From positions 493,914-557,913 of the forward strand of contig CAJINV010000011.1 of NCBI GenBank assembly GCA_905178155.1: a stretch of 64,000 nt of DNA. The letters are read 5' to 3'. Of the stretch, positions 23,084-34,355 are shown in pieces. Within the stretch, counting starts at the first letter, position 1. Every line of letters starts with the position of its first letter. The DNA comes from Amoebophrya sp. A120. Taxonomy: Eukaryota > Sar > Dinophyceae > Syndiniales > Amoebophryaceae. A program made the translations under genes and the position numbers. Below the pieces are notes generated by a model. That model saw only the letters and a program-made list of their open reading frames with translations, searched no databases and was not told the origin of the DNA.

Positions 23084-23679
23084 ATCTCACAAGGAACTTT
23101 CAACACAGAAATCAAATCGCTACGGATCAGTGTGCAGCTGTTTCTTAAGGAAAAATTACTGCCGAATATAGGATCGATTGAAGATCGTGGGTCGTTTCAA
23201 CTGCACACGTGTCGTGCTGAAAGCAAGACAGCCACAACACAGCGAACAGCACATTCTGTTTGTAACAAAGTCCATGCCCGGAGGGAGCGTGGTTTTATTT
23301 TTATAGTCGCGGTTTCTAATCACTGATACCCAAATGTTCCAAAGTGAAATCAGATAACGGACTTCCTTCGGTTTGTATCTATCTGTCAAAGAAAAGCTCC
23401 TGAAGAATAGCTGATGCTTACTGAATTGTGTGCGTATCATTATTTTTGTGGCAACATGTGCTTCATACAGCAGCATTAGAAGTTGTGTCGACTCGAAAGG
23501 GAAATGTTCACACCCTGGGCGGAAGCATAATCACGAAGTTTTATTTCGTTCTGTGCTCCTGAGAAAACGTGCGTTCCAGAAGCGACTTTAGGACAAGGTG
23601 AAGATTTCCATTGCATCGCACCACCTGTAGAAAAATCAAAATCAGTTCGGCTTCATCCTGTGGAAAGTAAATCGCTGCT
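23084..23679. other. Intergenic region
   Basis: AT-rich spacer upstream of the GT61 start. No gene or element was supported apart from the foldback element that begins at 23680. Confidence 0.5.
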
Positions 23680-24730
23680 TATGGGATGGACTCGACCATT
23701 CAACTTCAAAAACATTCAAAAAACTTGGCTCTGAAGCAAAATAGGGCAGTTATCCATGCAGTTTTGGACGTCTGGGTCGTCGTGTTGTCGGCGACATCGC
23801 CGGGAGGTGAGCTTGGTTTGTTATCGATGATGAAGTACCCAGCTTTAAATGAAGATCCCAATTTGAGCTAGCTAGTTTTCCCTTTAAAAGACATCGAAAT
23901 AAAGGACAGTAGCAAAGACCACCGCAGCCACCTTTTTGACGGACCCAACCTGTGACCTGCCTGATGACCCGCCTCTTGGACTTCTGGGGCCCCGTGGCAA
24001 TTTGTGGGACAAAGCGGCGGAAGAATACCTAGAAAATGGCGGAAGCGATGGAATTCTGGGAATGCTCGCGAAAAGTATTGCGCTTTTCCCAATCCGCATG
24101 GTATGGCAGATTTTTAGTAGAAATTCAGCATACCGTCGTGATTGCGTATCCGGGTACCTCATTGGATGAGGTCTATTGATGAGGTATAGAATTCACCTCT
24201 CCACGAACTGTTTCCGTGTTCCGGATGAGGTATAAAATACCCTCATCCGGGACCTTAAAAATACCTCATTTGAATGGTTTTGGTCAGATTTCGCTACTTC
24301 TCGATGCTATGGTGGACAAAAATGAGTCAAAAACCAAAAATAGTCGGATACTCCTCTTCAAGAAAGTGCCGACGCGCGACGGTATCGCGACCTCTATACC
24401 AGCAAATCTCTCACGGGGCCCCAAGAGCAGTGCGTGGCGGTGATAAGTGGATCCAATTGGCGGACGAACTCCTGCACTTATATAAGAATTTCAATCATAA
24501 TACCTGATAAATTGCGTTGCGTTTCACCCTCATTATCTAGCTCAAATTGGGATCTTCATTTAAAGCTAGCTATTTAGCATGAATATATAACGGCTTCCAA
24601 AACGATGACGGTGGAGGATCAAGTTCAGGTCGCGGAATCCGGGACGAATGCGCCGCAAAACAAACCTAATCTCTATTAAAACCAAGTTTTTTGAATGTTT
24701 TTGAAGTTGAATGGTAGAGTCCATCCCATA
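23680..24730. mobile_element. 1.05 kb foldback element with introner-type ends
   Basis: 1,051 bp with 49-bp terminal inverted repeats differing at one base (23680-23728 and 24682-24730; start TATGGGATGGACTC). Ends are TAT/ATA and both flanks are CTGCT, so it shares ends and 5-bp duplication length with the introners. A second 34-bp inverted pair lies inside (about 23842-23875 and 24537-24570), and an inner GGGGCCCCGTG inverted pair suggests a long foldback. Short open frames inside (for example 23936-24169 on the plus strand) show no recognisable transposase. It sits 48 bp downstream of the FkbM gene stop, not in coding sequence. Confidence 0.88.
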
Positions 24731-24779
24731 CTGCTGCTTCTCAAAAATACGGTATATTTGATGGACGGTCCTCCTCCAA

Positions 24780-27700
24780 TCACACAGGACGACTTCGACT
24801 GGCTTGCAGGATCCAGAGTCCGGCGGTTTTCGGCACCACCAAGAGGTACCCTTCCCGCACCGAACCGACCTTGTACCGCCACCAGCGGACGCGGAACCCG
24901 TTGCGGTTGAGCAAGGCAACGATCCTCGGTATGGGGTTCTCAATTGTTACATTCTCAACTGTTACATGATTTGTCATGCAAATTTAGCACCAAGATCGCC
25001 ACGATTAAGCTGCTTCGCATGACAAATCTCCGAAGGGCTAAACAGCATCTAAATCTGTGCCAAATCTGTAATGCAAGAGGCGCAATCTTCCCCCTTTGCT
25101 TTCACTTTTGCCGTTCTTGCATTACAGATTCATGTAACGGTTGAGAATGTAACGTTTGAGAACGCCATACTCGGCATTCGCGTGTCCGGGGAGCAGTGAC
25201 GGATCTCCCCCGTAAACTCGGTATCAAACACTTCCATCACCACATTGTTTACCCGCTTCAAGGGTGCCCCCTGCAGCACCGCGAGCTCGTCGTATCAACT
25301 GGAAAAATGTCTGGGTCTGGAAGATTCTGACACTTGTCATGCACATTTTGCATGAGCCATGATGTCTGTGATGCATACCCTAGCAGTACAGATTTTTTGA
25401 GGGCTTTTTGATGCCTATTCCGCATGACAAATGCCTTCTCAGCGTAGCAAAAATTGCATTCCGTTATTTGCTACTCATGCAATACAGATTTTTTTGGAAT
25501 CCAAATACAGCATCACAAGTTGCATTCTTCCAGACCCAGACATTTTTGCATTTCATACGTCGCCCTCTACATCGATTTTCAGCAGATCGATGACTATAAC
25601 CCGCTCAGGTGTTACAATCTCAAACGTTACAATAGAATATCGAAATCTGTGATGCAAGATTGCATGATCCAGCCAACTCTCATAGGATTGCGCATGACAA
25701 GTTCTGGAGTCCCAATCCGCACTACAATCTGGCGAGGTTTGTATTGCAGAAAGTGGAATGCTGTCCGAGTCTGTCATGTTCATCATGCAAGACAAATCTC
25801 AGATTCTATTGTAACGCTTGAGATTGTAACGTTTGAGCAGGTCATAATGACATCTGTGATCTTCTGTTCCTCCAGCAAATGACTCAGCGTCGTGGAGATC
25901 GTGCACAGGCTGTCCATTTTCTTCCCCGGGATCTTCAGTATTGTCAGCAAAGAACACGTCGTCCCCACCTCAGAGTCAAGATGGAAAATCTGGTGCTAGA
26001 CATATCACCAAGCATTGGTCGTTGCTGCGCACGACAAATTTATTGGGCACGCAATCTAGTCGCGTTCTGCTCAGCTAGTGCAGCAGAATCACAGTGGATC
26101 TAGTGCATTATTAGCATCACAAATCTCAAAAGACAACTAGAAAATAGCACTTCACATGGGTCTCCGCATGAGAAACCTTTTGAGCATGCAGATTGGCATT
26201 ACAACTCTGGATAAATTCTGGGGAGGTCGAGGTGGGGTCGGTTTTACACGGGATAACTAGGTCCGCCTCGTCCTTTTCCTCACTATGACAGTGCACAACT
26301 CCCCCTCCCCCTCATTTGTGTACGCATGAACGGCAATACAAGCATCAACAAGAAAGAGAATGCCGGCTCTGCATGACAAATTTACACTGCAGTGTCGTGC
26401 TATTTGGGCTACCAGAGCTCGTCATGCATAATAGTGACAGGAGGGACAGTCTGGAGCTGCTGGTGGTTTGCACGATGAGAAATGAGAACGAGGGGCAGCT
26501 ATGTGGTGCACTCTCATACTCATCATGTGGTATGATCGACATCCCTGTTCGTATATATTTCGACATGGCGAAGAAGAAGAATTCCGCTAGCGCGGCGAAA
26601 CAAAAAGGATATACCATCATCTCGTCTGTGTTGTATCCTCAAATCGAAATCACACATAATCATGACGTACTATACCAGCCACAAGATCATCTTCTTTTTC
26701 CTGGGCGACCACCCCGAATGACGTTCTTTCCGTCTCCTCTCCGTAGTACCGCTGCCGCTCCAGTTCCGTCTCAGAGGCGTATCACATGCAAAAATGTCTG
26801 GCTCTGGAAGAAGACCCTTGTTTCTTGTCATGCATCCTTTGGATTATGCAAATGGTCTGTAATGCACGCAAAAGCATTACAGGTTTTGCGCAGGCCTTCT
26901 GATGCCTATCCTGCATGAGAAAAAGAAATTCCCAATTTGCGTAGCACGAAATAAGCAGCTTTTGACCATCACGCAATACAAATTTTTGCCAATTCCATCA
27001 TCCGCATCACAAGTTCCAACCTTCCAGACCCAGACATTTTTGCATTTGATAAGGCGATCTCCGCCTGTTCCCTTGGGTGTCGCGTGGCCTCCGAGGGTTT
27101 CTCCTCCGGCCAGTACAGTGTGAGTTTCTCCGTTTTTTTCCCACCCACCGCCTGAAACGGGAGCACCCGCTATGCATTGCAAAAGCAAAAGCATCGTGAT
27201 CGTACTAGTATACATTGCATTATAAATTGACTTAACATTACAAATTATGTTTGTAATGCGGATTTGCCTTATGTAATGCATAAACGCAATTAGAAGTACG
27301 AGTACGACACTTTTGCAGTTCATAGCCGCACCTTCTCCGCAAGTTGCGGCTCCAGACGCTTGACGTTCTCCTCCAGCGCCTGCACGTTGATCGGCACGGG
27401 CTCGATGGCGATCACTTTGTTCGCCCGCAGATACGTAGCAGCCCAGACGGTGAACAAACCAATGTGCGCGCCCACGTCGACTACCGTCCCGACCTCCGGA
27501 TGAGGTCGTAGGAGATTCTTGCTCAAACGGAGCGGTTCGTCAAACTTTTGCTCAAACCGCTCGGCCCACCACGCATCCTCCTGGGAGCGCGGCAGGGTGT
27601 TGTCAAAACAGACGTCCGGGGTGATTTGTTCCTGGTACCAGTCCACCCTTTTGCAGGAAGACCGGCATGGGTCGTATTTGGGCGGCTTCTGCTTTCCCAG

Positions 27701-29324
27701 CAAGAACTGGGGGTACCGCGCGGTCTGTTGCTCCGGGTTGGTGTATATGAACTGCAAAAGCATCGTACTAGTATAAATCACATGACAAATTTCCTCAGCA
27801 TGAGAAATAAAATTTGTATTGCGGATTTGACTTGAGAAAGAAATTTGTAATGCATAACTGCGATTACTACGAGTACGATACTTTTGCACAGGATAGTGTA
27901 GATCTCCCGCACAAAAATCTCCTCGTACAGCTGCCTCGCGTCCTCCTGATATGCATTGCAAATAGCCGTTGATTGAACGTTGTCGTGCCGACTCTCGATC
28001 ACACGAGAACTTGTGTTGCATGACGAGCACCAAAAGTACTATATCCATTTTAGGTCTAGTACACAAGTAGTCAGTTCCTCATGTGGGACAGGCATGACGA
28101 GACCTCCTGAGCAAAACTTGTAAATTCTTGTGTGTGCATTCCAGAGTGTCTCTCTGCGTGTTCCAAAAGATGCATGACAAACTCCTGCACTCATCCAAAG
28201 AACCCAAACGTCTTTGCATTGCACACCTGGTGCTCGCAAACCAAATTCGCCGTCATCCCCCGTGGCCGCCGCACGCCGATGATTTTATCAACTGGAAAAA
28301 TGTCTGGGTCTGGAAGATTCTGACACTTGTCATGCACGTTTTGCATGAGCCCTGATGTCTGTGATGCATGCTCTAGCATCACAGATTTTTTGAGAGCTTC
28401 TTGATGCCTATTCCGCATGACAGATGCCGTCTCCGCGTAGCAACAATTACATTCCTTTTGGTACTCATGCAATACAGATTTTTCTGGAATCCAAATGCAG
28501 CATCACAAGTTCCAATCTTCCAGACCCAGACATTTTTACATTTGATAGATTTCTGGAAAGCCGTATTGTGCGGAAAAATCCCTCCCACACCATACTCGGA
28601 AGCGAGCTTTGTGATGCTGCTTTGTTTTGCGTATTTAGTAAGGCAAACGGCACTTCTCATGTAGCGCATTGATGCACAGCGAGTCCTCTGTCATGCGTTT
28701 ATTTCACCACCGGCAGACTTGTCTCTTATGCTGAAGATCTGCCAGCCGGATGCATAGTACCTCCCAAACCCAAACGGGCTCAGAATTAAGTATATGCCGA
28801 CATCAAGCCCTTCGTCCTGCAAAAACACATAGTTGTAGTTCATTTGTGTACACAGATCCAGCAGCACAAGCCGTGGTCTTTTGAATTATTCTATGGGGTC
28901 GTCGTGGGGACAACTTTTTTCACTTTGATAAGTCGCCTGGGTTCTTTGCGCCGGTGGTCCGTGTGGGGTCGCTGTAAAACAGGTCGCCCCGCCCAGGGGA
29001 ATGATCAGCGGTACTCTCCGAGGACCCGAGTAGAAGATGTTTCTCCACGACCCTCCAGGCTCCCCGACGTTTCCCGTCATTTTGCAAGTTTATTTTTCCT
29101 TTCGCACCTTTCTTCTCTTTGATAGAAAGAACTACACTGCTCTCCGTGCTCCTTTTGGAGGCGACCTTTTTGCTTCTACGTGCCTTCTTGGAAACTTTCT
29201 TCTTCGTGTTCAGATGCGGATTCTGCTCCTGCGTCCCGCAACAATGTTTCGGTGCGGGGGCCTGCTTCGGGTTGTTCATCTTGATATCGACATCTAATAT
29301 TTTCGACATGTTTTCTTCTTCCAT
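24780..29324 (-). CDS. FkbM-family methyltransferase
   Basis: 522 residues assembled from thirteen exons after removing eleven introners and one GT-AG intron (donor 26675; acceptor best placed at 26545-26547 behind a T-rich tract, with 26626-26627 as an in-frame alternative). ATG at 29324, TGA at 24780-24782. The basic Lys-rich N-terminus (about 130 residues) is not conserved. The SAM-binding motif VVDVGAHIGLFT lies near residue 255, followed by VIAIEPVPINVQALEENV, and the family signature IDLLKIDVEGDELAVLQGA near residue 420 is recreated only when three introners are removed. FkbM enzymes O-methylate sugars or other small molecules; the substrate here is unknown. This is the most intron-burdened gene in the window. 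Confidence 0.9.
24930..25169. mobile_element. Introner element, family G
   Basis: 240 bp. Family G repeats built of a repeated half-motif (GTTCTCAATTGTTACA then TTCTCAACTGTTACA). Duplication CTCGG. Excision joins PDTRMP to RIVALLN in frame. Confidence 0.95.
25293..25557. mobile_element. Introner element, family A
   Basis: 265 bp. Family A repeats. Duplication CGTCG. Splits the FkbM signature between KIDVEGD and ELAVLQGA. Confidence 0.96.
25595..25846. mobile_element. Introner element, family G
   Basis: 252 bp. Family G repeats (TTACAATCTCAAACGTTACA). Duplication ATGAC. Excision joins QKITDVI to DLLKIDVEGD in frame, rebuilding the FkbM signature. Confidence 0.96.
25939..26255. mobile_element. 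Introner element, family C (diverged)
   Basis: 317 bp. Diverged family C repeats (CGTCCCCACCTC left, GAGGTGGGGTCGG right). Flanks TTCAG/ACTAG have lost most identity, but deleting the element plus five bases joins EADLV to IPGKKMD in frame. Confidence 0.85.
26284..26518. mobile_element. Introner element, family E
   Basis: 235 bp. Family E repeats (GTGCACAACTCCCCCTCCCC left, decayed right). Flanks CTCAC/CTCAT. Excision joins PHDE to EKDEADL in frame. It is very similar to the copy at 5798-6013. Confidence 0.93.
26780..27051. mobile_element. Introner element, family A
   Basis: 272 bp. Family A repeats. Duplication AGGCG. Excision joins QAEIA to SETELERQ in frame. Confidence 0.95.
27171..27324. 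mobile_element. Introner element, family B
   Basis: 154 bp. Family B repeats. Flanks CCCGC/GCCGC. Excision joins AEKVR to LLPFQAV in frame. Confidence 0.93.
27746..27895. mobile_element. Introner element, family B
   Basis: 150 bp. Family B repeats. Duplication GTGTA. Excision joins FVREIY to TNPEQQT in frame. Confidence 0.95.
27950..28225. mobile_element. Introner element, family A (degenerate)
   Basis: 276 bp. Decayed family A repeats (CAAAGACGTTTGGGTTC at one end); the sense-5' end reads TGT instead of TAT. Flanks CCTGA/CCTGG. Excision joins LVCEHQ to EDARQLY in frame. Confidence 0.88.
28286..28547. mobile_element. Introner element, family A
   Basis: 262 bp. Family A repeats. Duplication GATTT. 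Excision joins DFPEI to IGVRRPR in frame. Most of its interior closely matches the copy at 25293-25557, so the two are recent relatives. Confidence 0.96.
28564..28930. mobile_element. Introner element, family F (longest introner)
   Basis: 367 bp. Left end GGAAAAATCCCTCCCACACC and right end GGGGACAACTTTTTTCAC resemble families F and C. Flanks AGCCG/AGTCG. Excision joins KNPGD to FPEII in frame. The interior holds an open minus-strand stretch of about 40 codons (28690-28820) that I treat as chance, although it looks protein-like. Confidence 0.78.
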
Positions 29325-31394
29325 TGGTTTTGCTTTATGGCGTCTTGCTTTCAATCATCACATGAGCTTGGTACTAAATAGAATACACTGGAATCAATAA
29401 AGGTTTGTTTCTACTCGAGGCGTTAACAAACGCAACCAGTTTTGCATGGTATTTCGACAAGAATTTTCACTGGAATCAGGTGTCGAGCTGCCGTGTGACT
29501 GCTCAGACTCTGGTGTGTAAGTAGTTGCAGTCTGATACTGATGATCGGTCCCGAAATAAGCATATGATACCTAAAAGGTAGTTGTGTGTTGTTCAACCGC
29601 GCTGAAGATCATCCTTCTTGTTCTTACTTCCCCCGCCGAGATCTTCTCTGTCGCGCCAGAAATTATAAACGGCGAACTTGGACGAGCTACAAAGACCGTG
29701 TTCAACGAAAGAGAAAGGAGAAGAGATGATAGCTCCTGCTCCATCAGTGTAGTAGAGATCTTTTCTTCGCAATCGCATACGCATTTACTTACTTCTATAA
29801 AATGAAACGCGCCTTCGAACGATCGCAGTGCTGAAGGGACATGTTGACGTCCTCTCCAGAAGATCTTCATATATACTGAGGTTGCTGCTGATGACTGGAA
29901 ACCCCAAGCAGCAAGACGCAAGATCTAGATCTTGCGTTCGCACATAACTACGACGGAGAACATCGACTTTGTAATTTGAAGTTGTACTCGGAGCACTTAC
30001 ATCCCAGCGTTGTTAGTCCATCGTCGTTCGGTTTTCCAAATTCAAGCTGTTGTTTTTAGGGTATCCACGAAAAAACTCCTTCTCCTCGCCTTGAGCACCG
30101 TCCTAAACCCAACAAAAAGCTGAGCCCAATAATGTGCGGCGAATTCGGAGCCCTGTTCGTTTTCGTGAAGGTCCAAGAGCGTAATTCATATAGCGCAGCC
30201 TCCTTTTTCCCTTGCAGCTTTCCCTCTGTTTGATCGTATCTATTTTTCTTGCCAGGATCGGAAAACTTATGTGAAAGAACCGACCTCCCTTGTGCATATA
30301 CAAGTAGTAGCGCAAATATAAAGATACTACGGAGCTTTCACATGAATTTGTCATACGATAAATTTGTAATGCGTTTTTTGTCAGCTGGCTCTGATTGTAA
30401 AGTGTAGAAAAATTTTGCATTTTAGATAAGATCAAACTGTCAGATTTAACATCGGTTTTGCTTGCTTCGTAAGGTTTGATTTCTTCTGTAGCTTCCTGTG
30501 ACTATGGAACTGGGGCGGATATTACACAACGTTCCTGAGACCGCTGGCAACAGGACCCCTTTCCATAGTCGATAAAAATAAAAACTGAGTGTAAATTTAC
30601 CTTCTGCTACGTGTCTTTTATGTCCTCTTAGTTATGCAATTTGTAAAGGCCCTTTTTGTATCTATATGTCATCTCTTCAAACCTGTAATGCGAGGAAAGA
30701 GAACAAAAGTTGCGCAGTTTCCTAGCTGTGCCTGCTGCTTTTATGTCCTTTCGCTGAGTTGGAGAAATGAAAAATTCTACTTATGAAAGAATTGTAGAAG
30801 ACAAATAAGGGGAGCCTTGCTTTGGCTTTCCGATCAGAATCTCAGCCTATGAAATAAAACGGACAACATTCGAGGATATAATTCACAGGCATAAAAAAAC
30901 ACACGACGTCCTCTGCAGATCTTGTTGTTAGAATGAATGCCGTGCGGGCCTAGTAGGTGCGCGACGAAACAAGCCATCAACATATCGGCCCGCAAAAAAA
31001 TGTGAAGGTATAGCTGTCTGCGAAAGTTGTTCGATCAAATGAAAATCGGCGAAGCCACTGTTTTGTGGATATAGATCTTCCAAAATCAAGCAAAAACTGT
31101 TCAAGCCAGACCAAATGAGTGAAGGCAATTCTGCACTGTCCTCGCGACTCATATTTACTTACTTATATTGATGCTCCTTGGTACTCATTTTTTTCCAAAA
31201 TTTTTCCAAGCCAAAGTATAGAAGCTCGTTGTGGTCAAGCTAGATCTGTGGTCATCGAGCTAGAGAGCAGAAGCATTTTGCTGCTCTTCATCTCCGGGTC
31301 ACCGACTGTCGCACATTTTTCATGGGCCGCTGAAAAAGGCAAATCATCAGCCGCACAGCCCGCGTAAGTTCGGATCAAGAAAGACGTCTACTTG
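29325..31394. other. Intergenic region with possible decayed introner relics
   Basis: About 2 kb, AT-rich. Short open frames (for example 29571-29921 minus) lack support. Between 30320 and 30700 there are scattered introner-like words (TTTGTAATGC, GACTATGGAACTGGGGCGG, CCATAGTCGATA) without intact inverted repeats or duplications, consistent with a degraded element outside genes. Confidence 0.45.
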
Positions 31395-33713
31395 TCAGAA
31401 CATCGCCTGGTCGTCCTCCGGACAGGGTGCCTGTGGAGGTGCTGGCACTCCTGGCGTCGTCAAAGGTGCAGCTGCTCCCGGTGTAGTCGCTCCGACGGGA
31501 AAGCCGCCTGCTGCTGAAGGGTTCGCAGTATCGTTGCTGTCGTCCCCAGGCAGCGGCAGCCTCTGCTGCGCTGGGCCCTCCACCCCGTCAACATCGCAGT
31601 CGGGAAGGGAATCGAAGGTGTCCACTCGCGTGCTAGTACTGTCCTCCTGGGGTTCCGCTTCCGGACTTCCTGCGGGGAAAAAAAATCAAAGTTGTGGAAA
31701 AAAATTATAGAAGAAATAATCTTTCTATTTTACTCCTAGTTCTTGAACTAATGCACGTCGATCAAGAAAAATTTTTTAGCGTTAAACAATATTTTTGTCT
31801 TTCTATAGGCATATATAATGTACGTAGCAGCTGCTACCCTCTTCCCCGAGCGACTGGCTGCTGTTCGAACTCCAGCTACGTACCGAAAAGGCGCCCGCTG
31901 GCGAGGGGGTCCTCGTGCGGTATTCAGGCCCAAGCGCTGCACCCCTGCCATCAAATACGCCACTGCCCCTAGCCCCCGTGCGCTGCTGCTCGTACCACCG
32001 CCCTGGACGAGTGCTAGCGGTACTCGCTCCCGCTTCTTCCTGCTGGTGCTGGCGCGACCAGGATCGCGGAGGCGGACGGACGTGTAGCTGCCTCGCCATA
32101 AAACTCGTGGCCTCGTGTCCGTCACGCTCCTCTTGTTGCGGCAGCGAACTTTCTCCGGCCGCGGACCTGGAAGAGGCAAGCAAGCCCGGTCGCCCACCGA
32201 AGGCAGCAACAACTGCTGTAGACAGTAAAAACTGCTGATGGTGGTCCATCTGGTTGTGTCCCTGTTCATCCTGCGCACTGGAGGACGATTTCTCCGTCAT
32301 TTCCCAGTCTCTCTGATCCAACAAGCCGGTCGAGTGCCCGGGCCGGGCAGATCCCCCGGGGCTTGCACGCTGTCGCTTCTCCTTTTCTTTTGTTCCCGGC
32401 TGCTCCGATCGAGAAGCCTGGAGCCGAGCAGGCCGCTGCCAGTGATCCGCACTGGAGCGAGGTAGCTGCAAGCCGTCCTCTACGTCCGTCTGACTGGGCG
32501 AAACAGAAGTGCGGGCACTGGTTCTACTGATTCTTCGCCTTGCCTCATCTATACTACTCGAGCCGGCGCCCGCGGCCCTGAGTTCCACGATCGTCTCGTT
32601 TCGTAACGCAGTGTGCCGCAAAGCTGACAACAAGTGCCCGTACTGTTCCTGCTCATCCTGCCGGGACACTAGCGTCGATGGGGCGAGGAACTGCTCCTGT
32701 GGCGCGGATGTGGGGAGAAAAGGAAAATGATGAGCGCGTCCGCCTGCTCGGCCAGCGCCAGATGAAGTGGCTGACGTACTTCCAGGGGTGCTAGCGGACG
32801 AGTGAATTGTGGCACCACCTCTGTCCAGCAGGCTGTCGGTTTCGTACGGTTCGAAGGACGAAGGCGTGTCGGAGGTCGGAGGGGTGGGTTTTTTGAGGGA
32901 AAGCGCCGCGATAGTTGCAGCTACGAGTTCCATGTCTCCATCGTCGTCGTCGGGCGCGCCGTGTTGTCCTGCCAGTCCTAGCCGGGGCCCCAGGTTCTTC
33001 TCTCGCTGTCGGTCAGCGCTTTTTTCATCTTTATTCCTGCTTCTTTTGGCTGCAGACGCGGAGTCGGACAACAACTTGCTCGTCAACCCTTGCGGGGGGC
33101 GGGGAAATAAAATCGAGGTCGAAGTTTCTCTCCCACTCGAAGACGCCGCAGCTCGACCATGCTTGCCACTGACACAGGAGAAAGCAGCCTGAGTCACAGC
33201 CGGCTCATAATTCCCCTCGCCCGAGGTACAGCGAGACCATGCTGACTCGAACATAGTAGTATCGTTACAGGGCAGCATTGTGCTGCAGGAGCTGTTCACA
33301 GAGACCTGCTTGAGCCAGGGCGGGTCGACATCCATTTCGTCCGAAAAATCGTCTACCCTCACCTCGGGAGTAGATGCAGAAGGGCCTTGAAGTACCACGC
33401 CCGCCCTTGCTGCCTCTTCATCCTCCACCCCACTTGTCGATGCACGTCTGGCTTTTTTCGACCACCTAGTACCCTCGAGGGTACGATCTATTCCCCCGTC
33501 GCGTTTGCTCTCGTGCTGCGGAGGGTGTGGTGGACCGCCTGTTTTATTAGTAGCCGTAATGCGGTAACCGACGACTGCACTCTGGTCGTGGCCACTGAGT
33601 GAAAAGTATACTATCGCGGCAGCAAATGCAGTTCTTCTTCCGCCCGGCCCTGACGGAACCATCTCGGGGACTCTCCGCCGTCGGTCCTTTGTCGTCGCCT
33701 CGAAGGCCCGCAT
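31395..33713 (-). CDS. Unknown Ser/Gln/Arg-rich protein
   Basis: 716 residues in two exons joined by a GT-AG intron (31670-31837); the phase-1 junction reads LGEEG-SPEAEPQ. ATG at 33713 is the first in the frame, but the frame is open to about 33820, so an upstream exon is possible. The protein is low-complexity with a polyglutamine-containing part, several acidic patches and a Pro/Ala-rich C-terminus ending in DDQAMF. No domain recognised. It has no introner although it is long. Confidence 0.65.
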
Positions 33714-34355
33714 TGCGGTCCACGAACGTATTCGGAAATGATAGCCGTCTAGTACCGGCGTAATACGCAATCGCCCGAATCTAGCGCCTCGCGCTGCGAG
33801 CAGGTTCGTCTGTGCCTGTGTTCACAGCTTCTCCTTCTTCGGCAGAGCGTCCTTGAGGCATCCGCGACGAGACACTTATTTCGCCACGACGAATTGTTGA
33901 AGGAGTGACTACTCTTCGACCTGCCGTGGCACTTCGGTGAGCAGTACTGTTTCAGCTTGGTCAAGGTGAGATTCGCGAATCAATCCCTATAAAAAGATCG
34001 TTACGCGCTGCTTTTTTTATTTTCGTCGATAACATTGATGAAGCACACCAGAAATCGAAAATGCCGCCGCCAAAGAGAAAAAATTGAACAAGTAAGAACT
34101 CTACTTGCACTTGCAGAAAACAAAAAACAAGGGATCCTTTCGAAGATCGAACACGCTGCAAAATCGACGAGTGCGCTGGCGAACATGCGTGACATCACAC
34201 GACAGTGTGGCAACCTGAAGCTGTCTTTCTAATTTGATTTCGCTTTGTGTCGTTTTTTACTAAGTACTTTATAATAAGGTCTCGCTGCGCTGCGGCTTGG
34301 CACAGAAGGAGCTGGGGCACTATGGGCAGCTAAATGTGAACACCAACACTTTTTA
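33714..34355. other. Intergenic region
   Basis: Between two same-strand genes. A short minus-strand frame at 33749-33964 may belong to a 5' exon or leader of the gene at 31395-33713, but no splice junction could be fixed. Otherwise AT-rich with nothing recognised. Confidence 0.45.

Noticed and set aside
23936-24507. Transposase gene in the 1.05 kb foldback element
   Set aside because: The open frames are under 80 codons with no DDE-type spacing or other recognisable motif.
26545-26675. Treating 26531-26674 as another TAT...ATA introner
   Set aside because: In-frame excision is possible, but the flanks (TGTGG/CCAGC) do not match and the inverted repeats are poor; a 131-bp GT-AG intron with a T-rich tract fits better.
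28690-28820. Separate FkbM exon inside the family F element
   Set aside because: The outer ends have matching flanks and splicing the whole 367 bp restores frame; an internal exon would need two unsupported junctions. Kept only as a low-interest finding.
29571-29921. 116-codon minus-strand frame in the spacer
   Set aside because: No neighbouring exon joins it, its composition is unlike the genes, and it overlaps other equally plausible frames.
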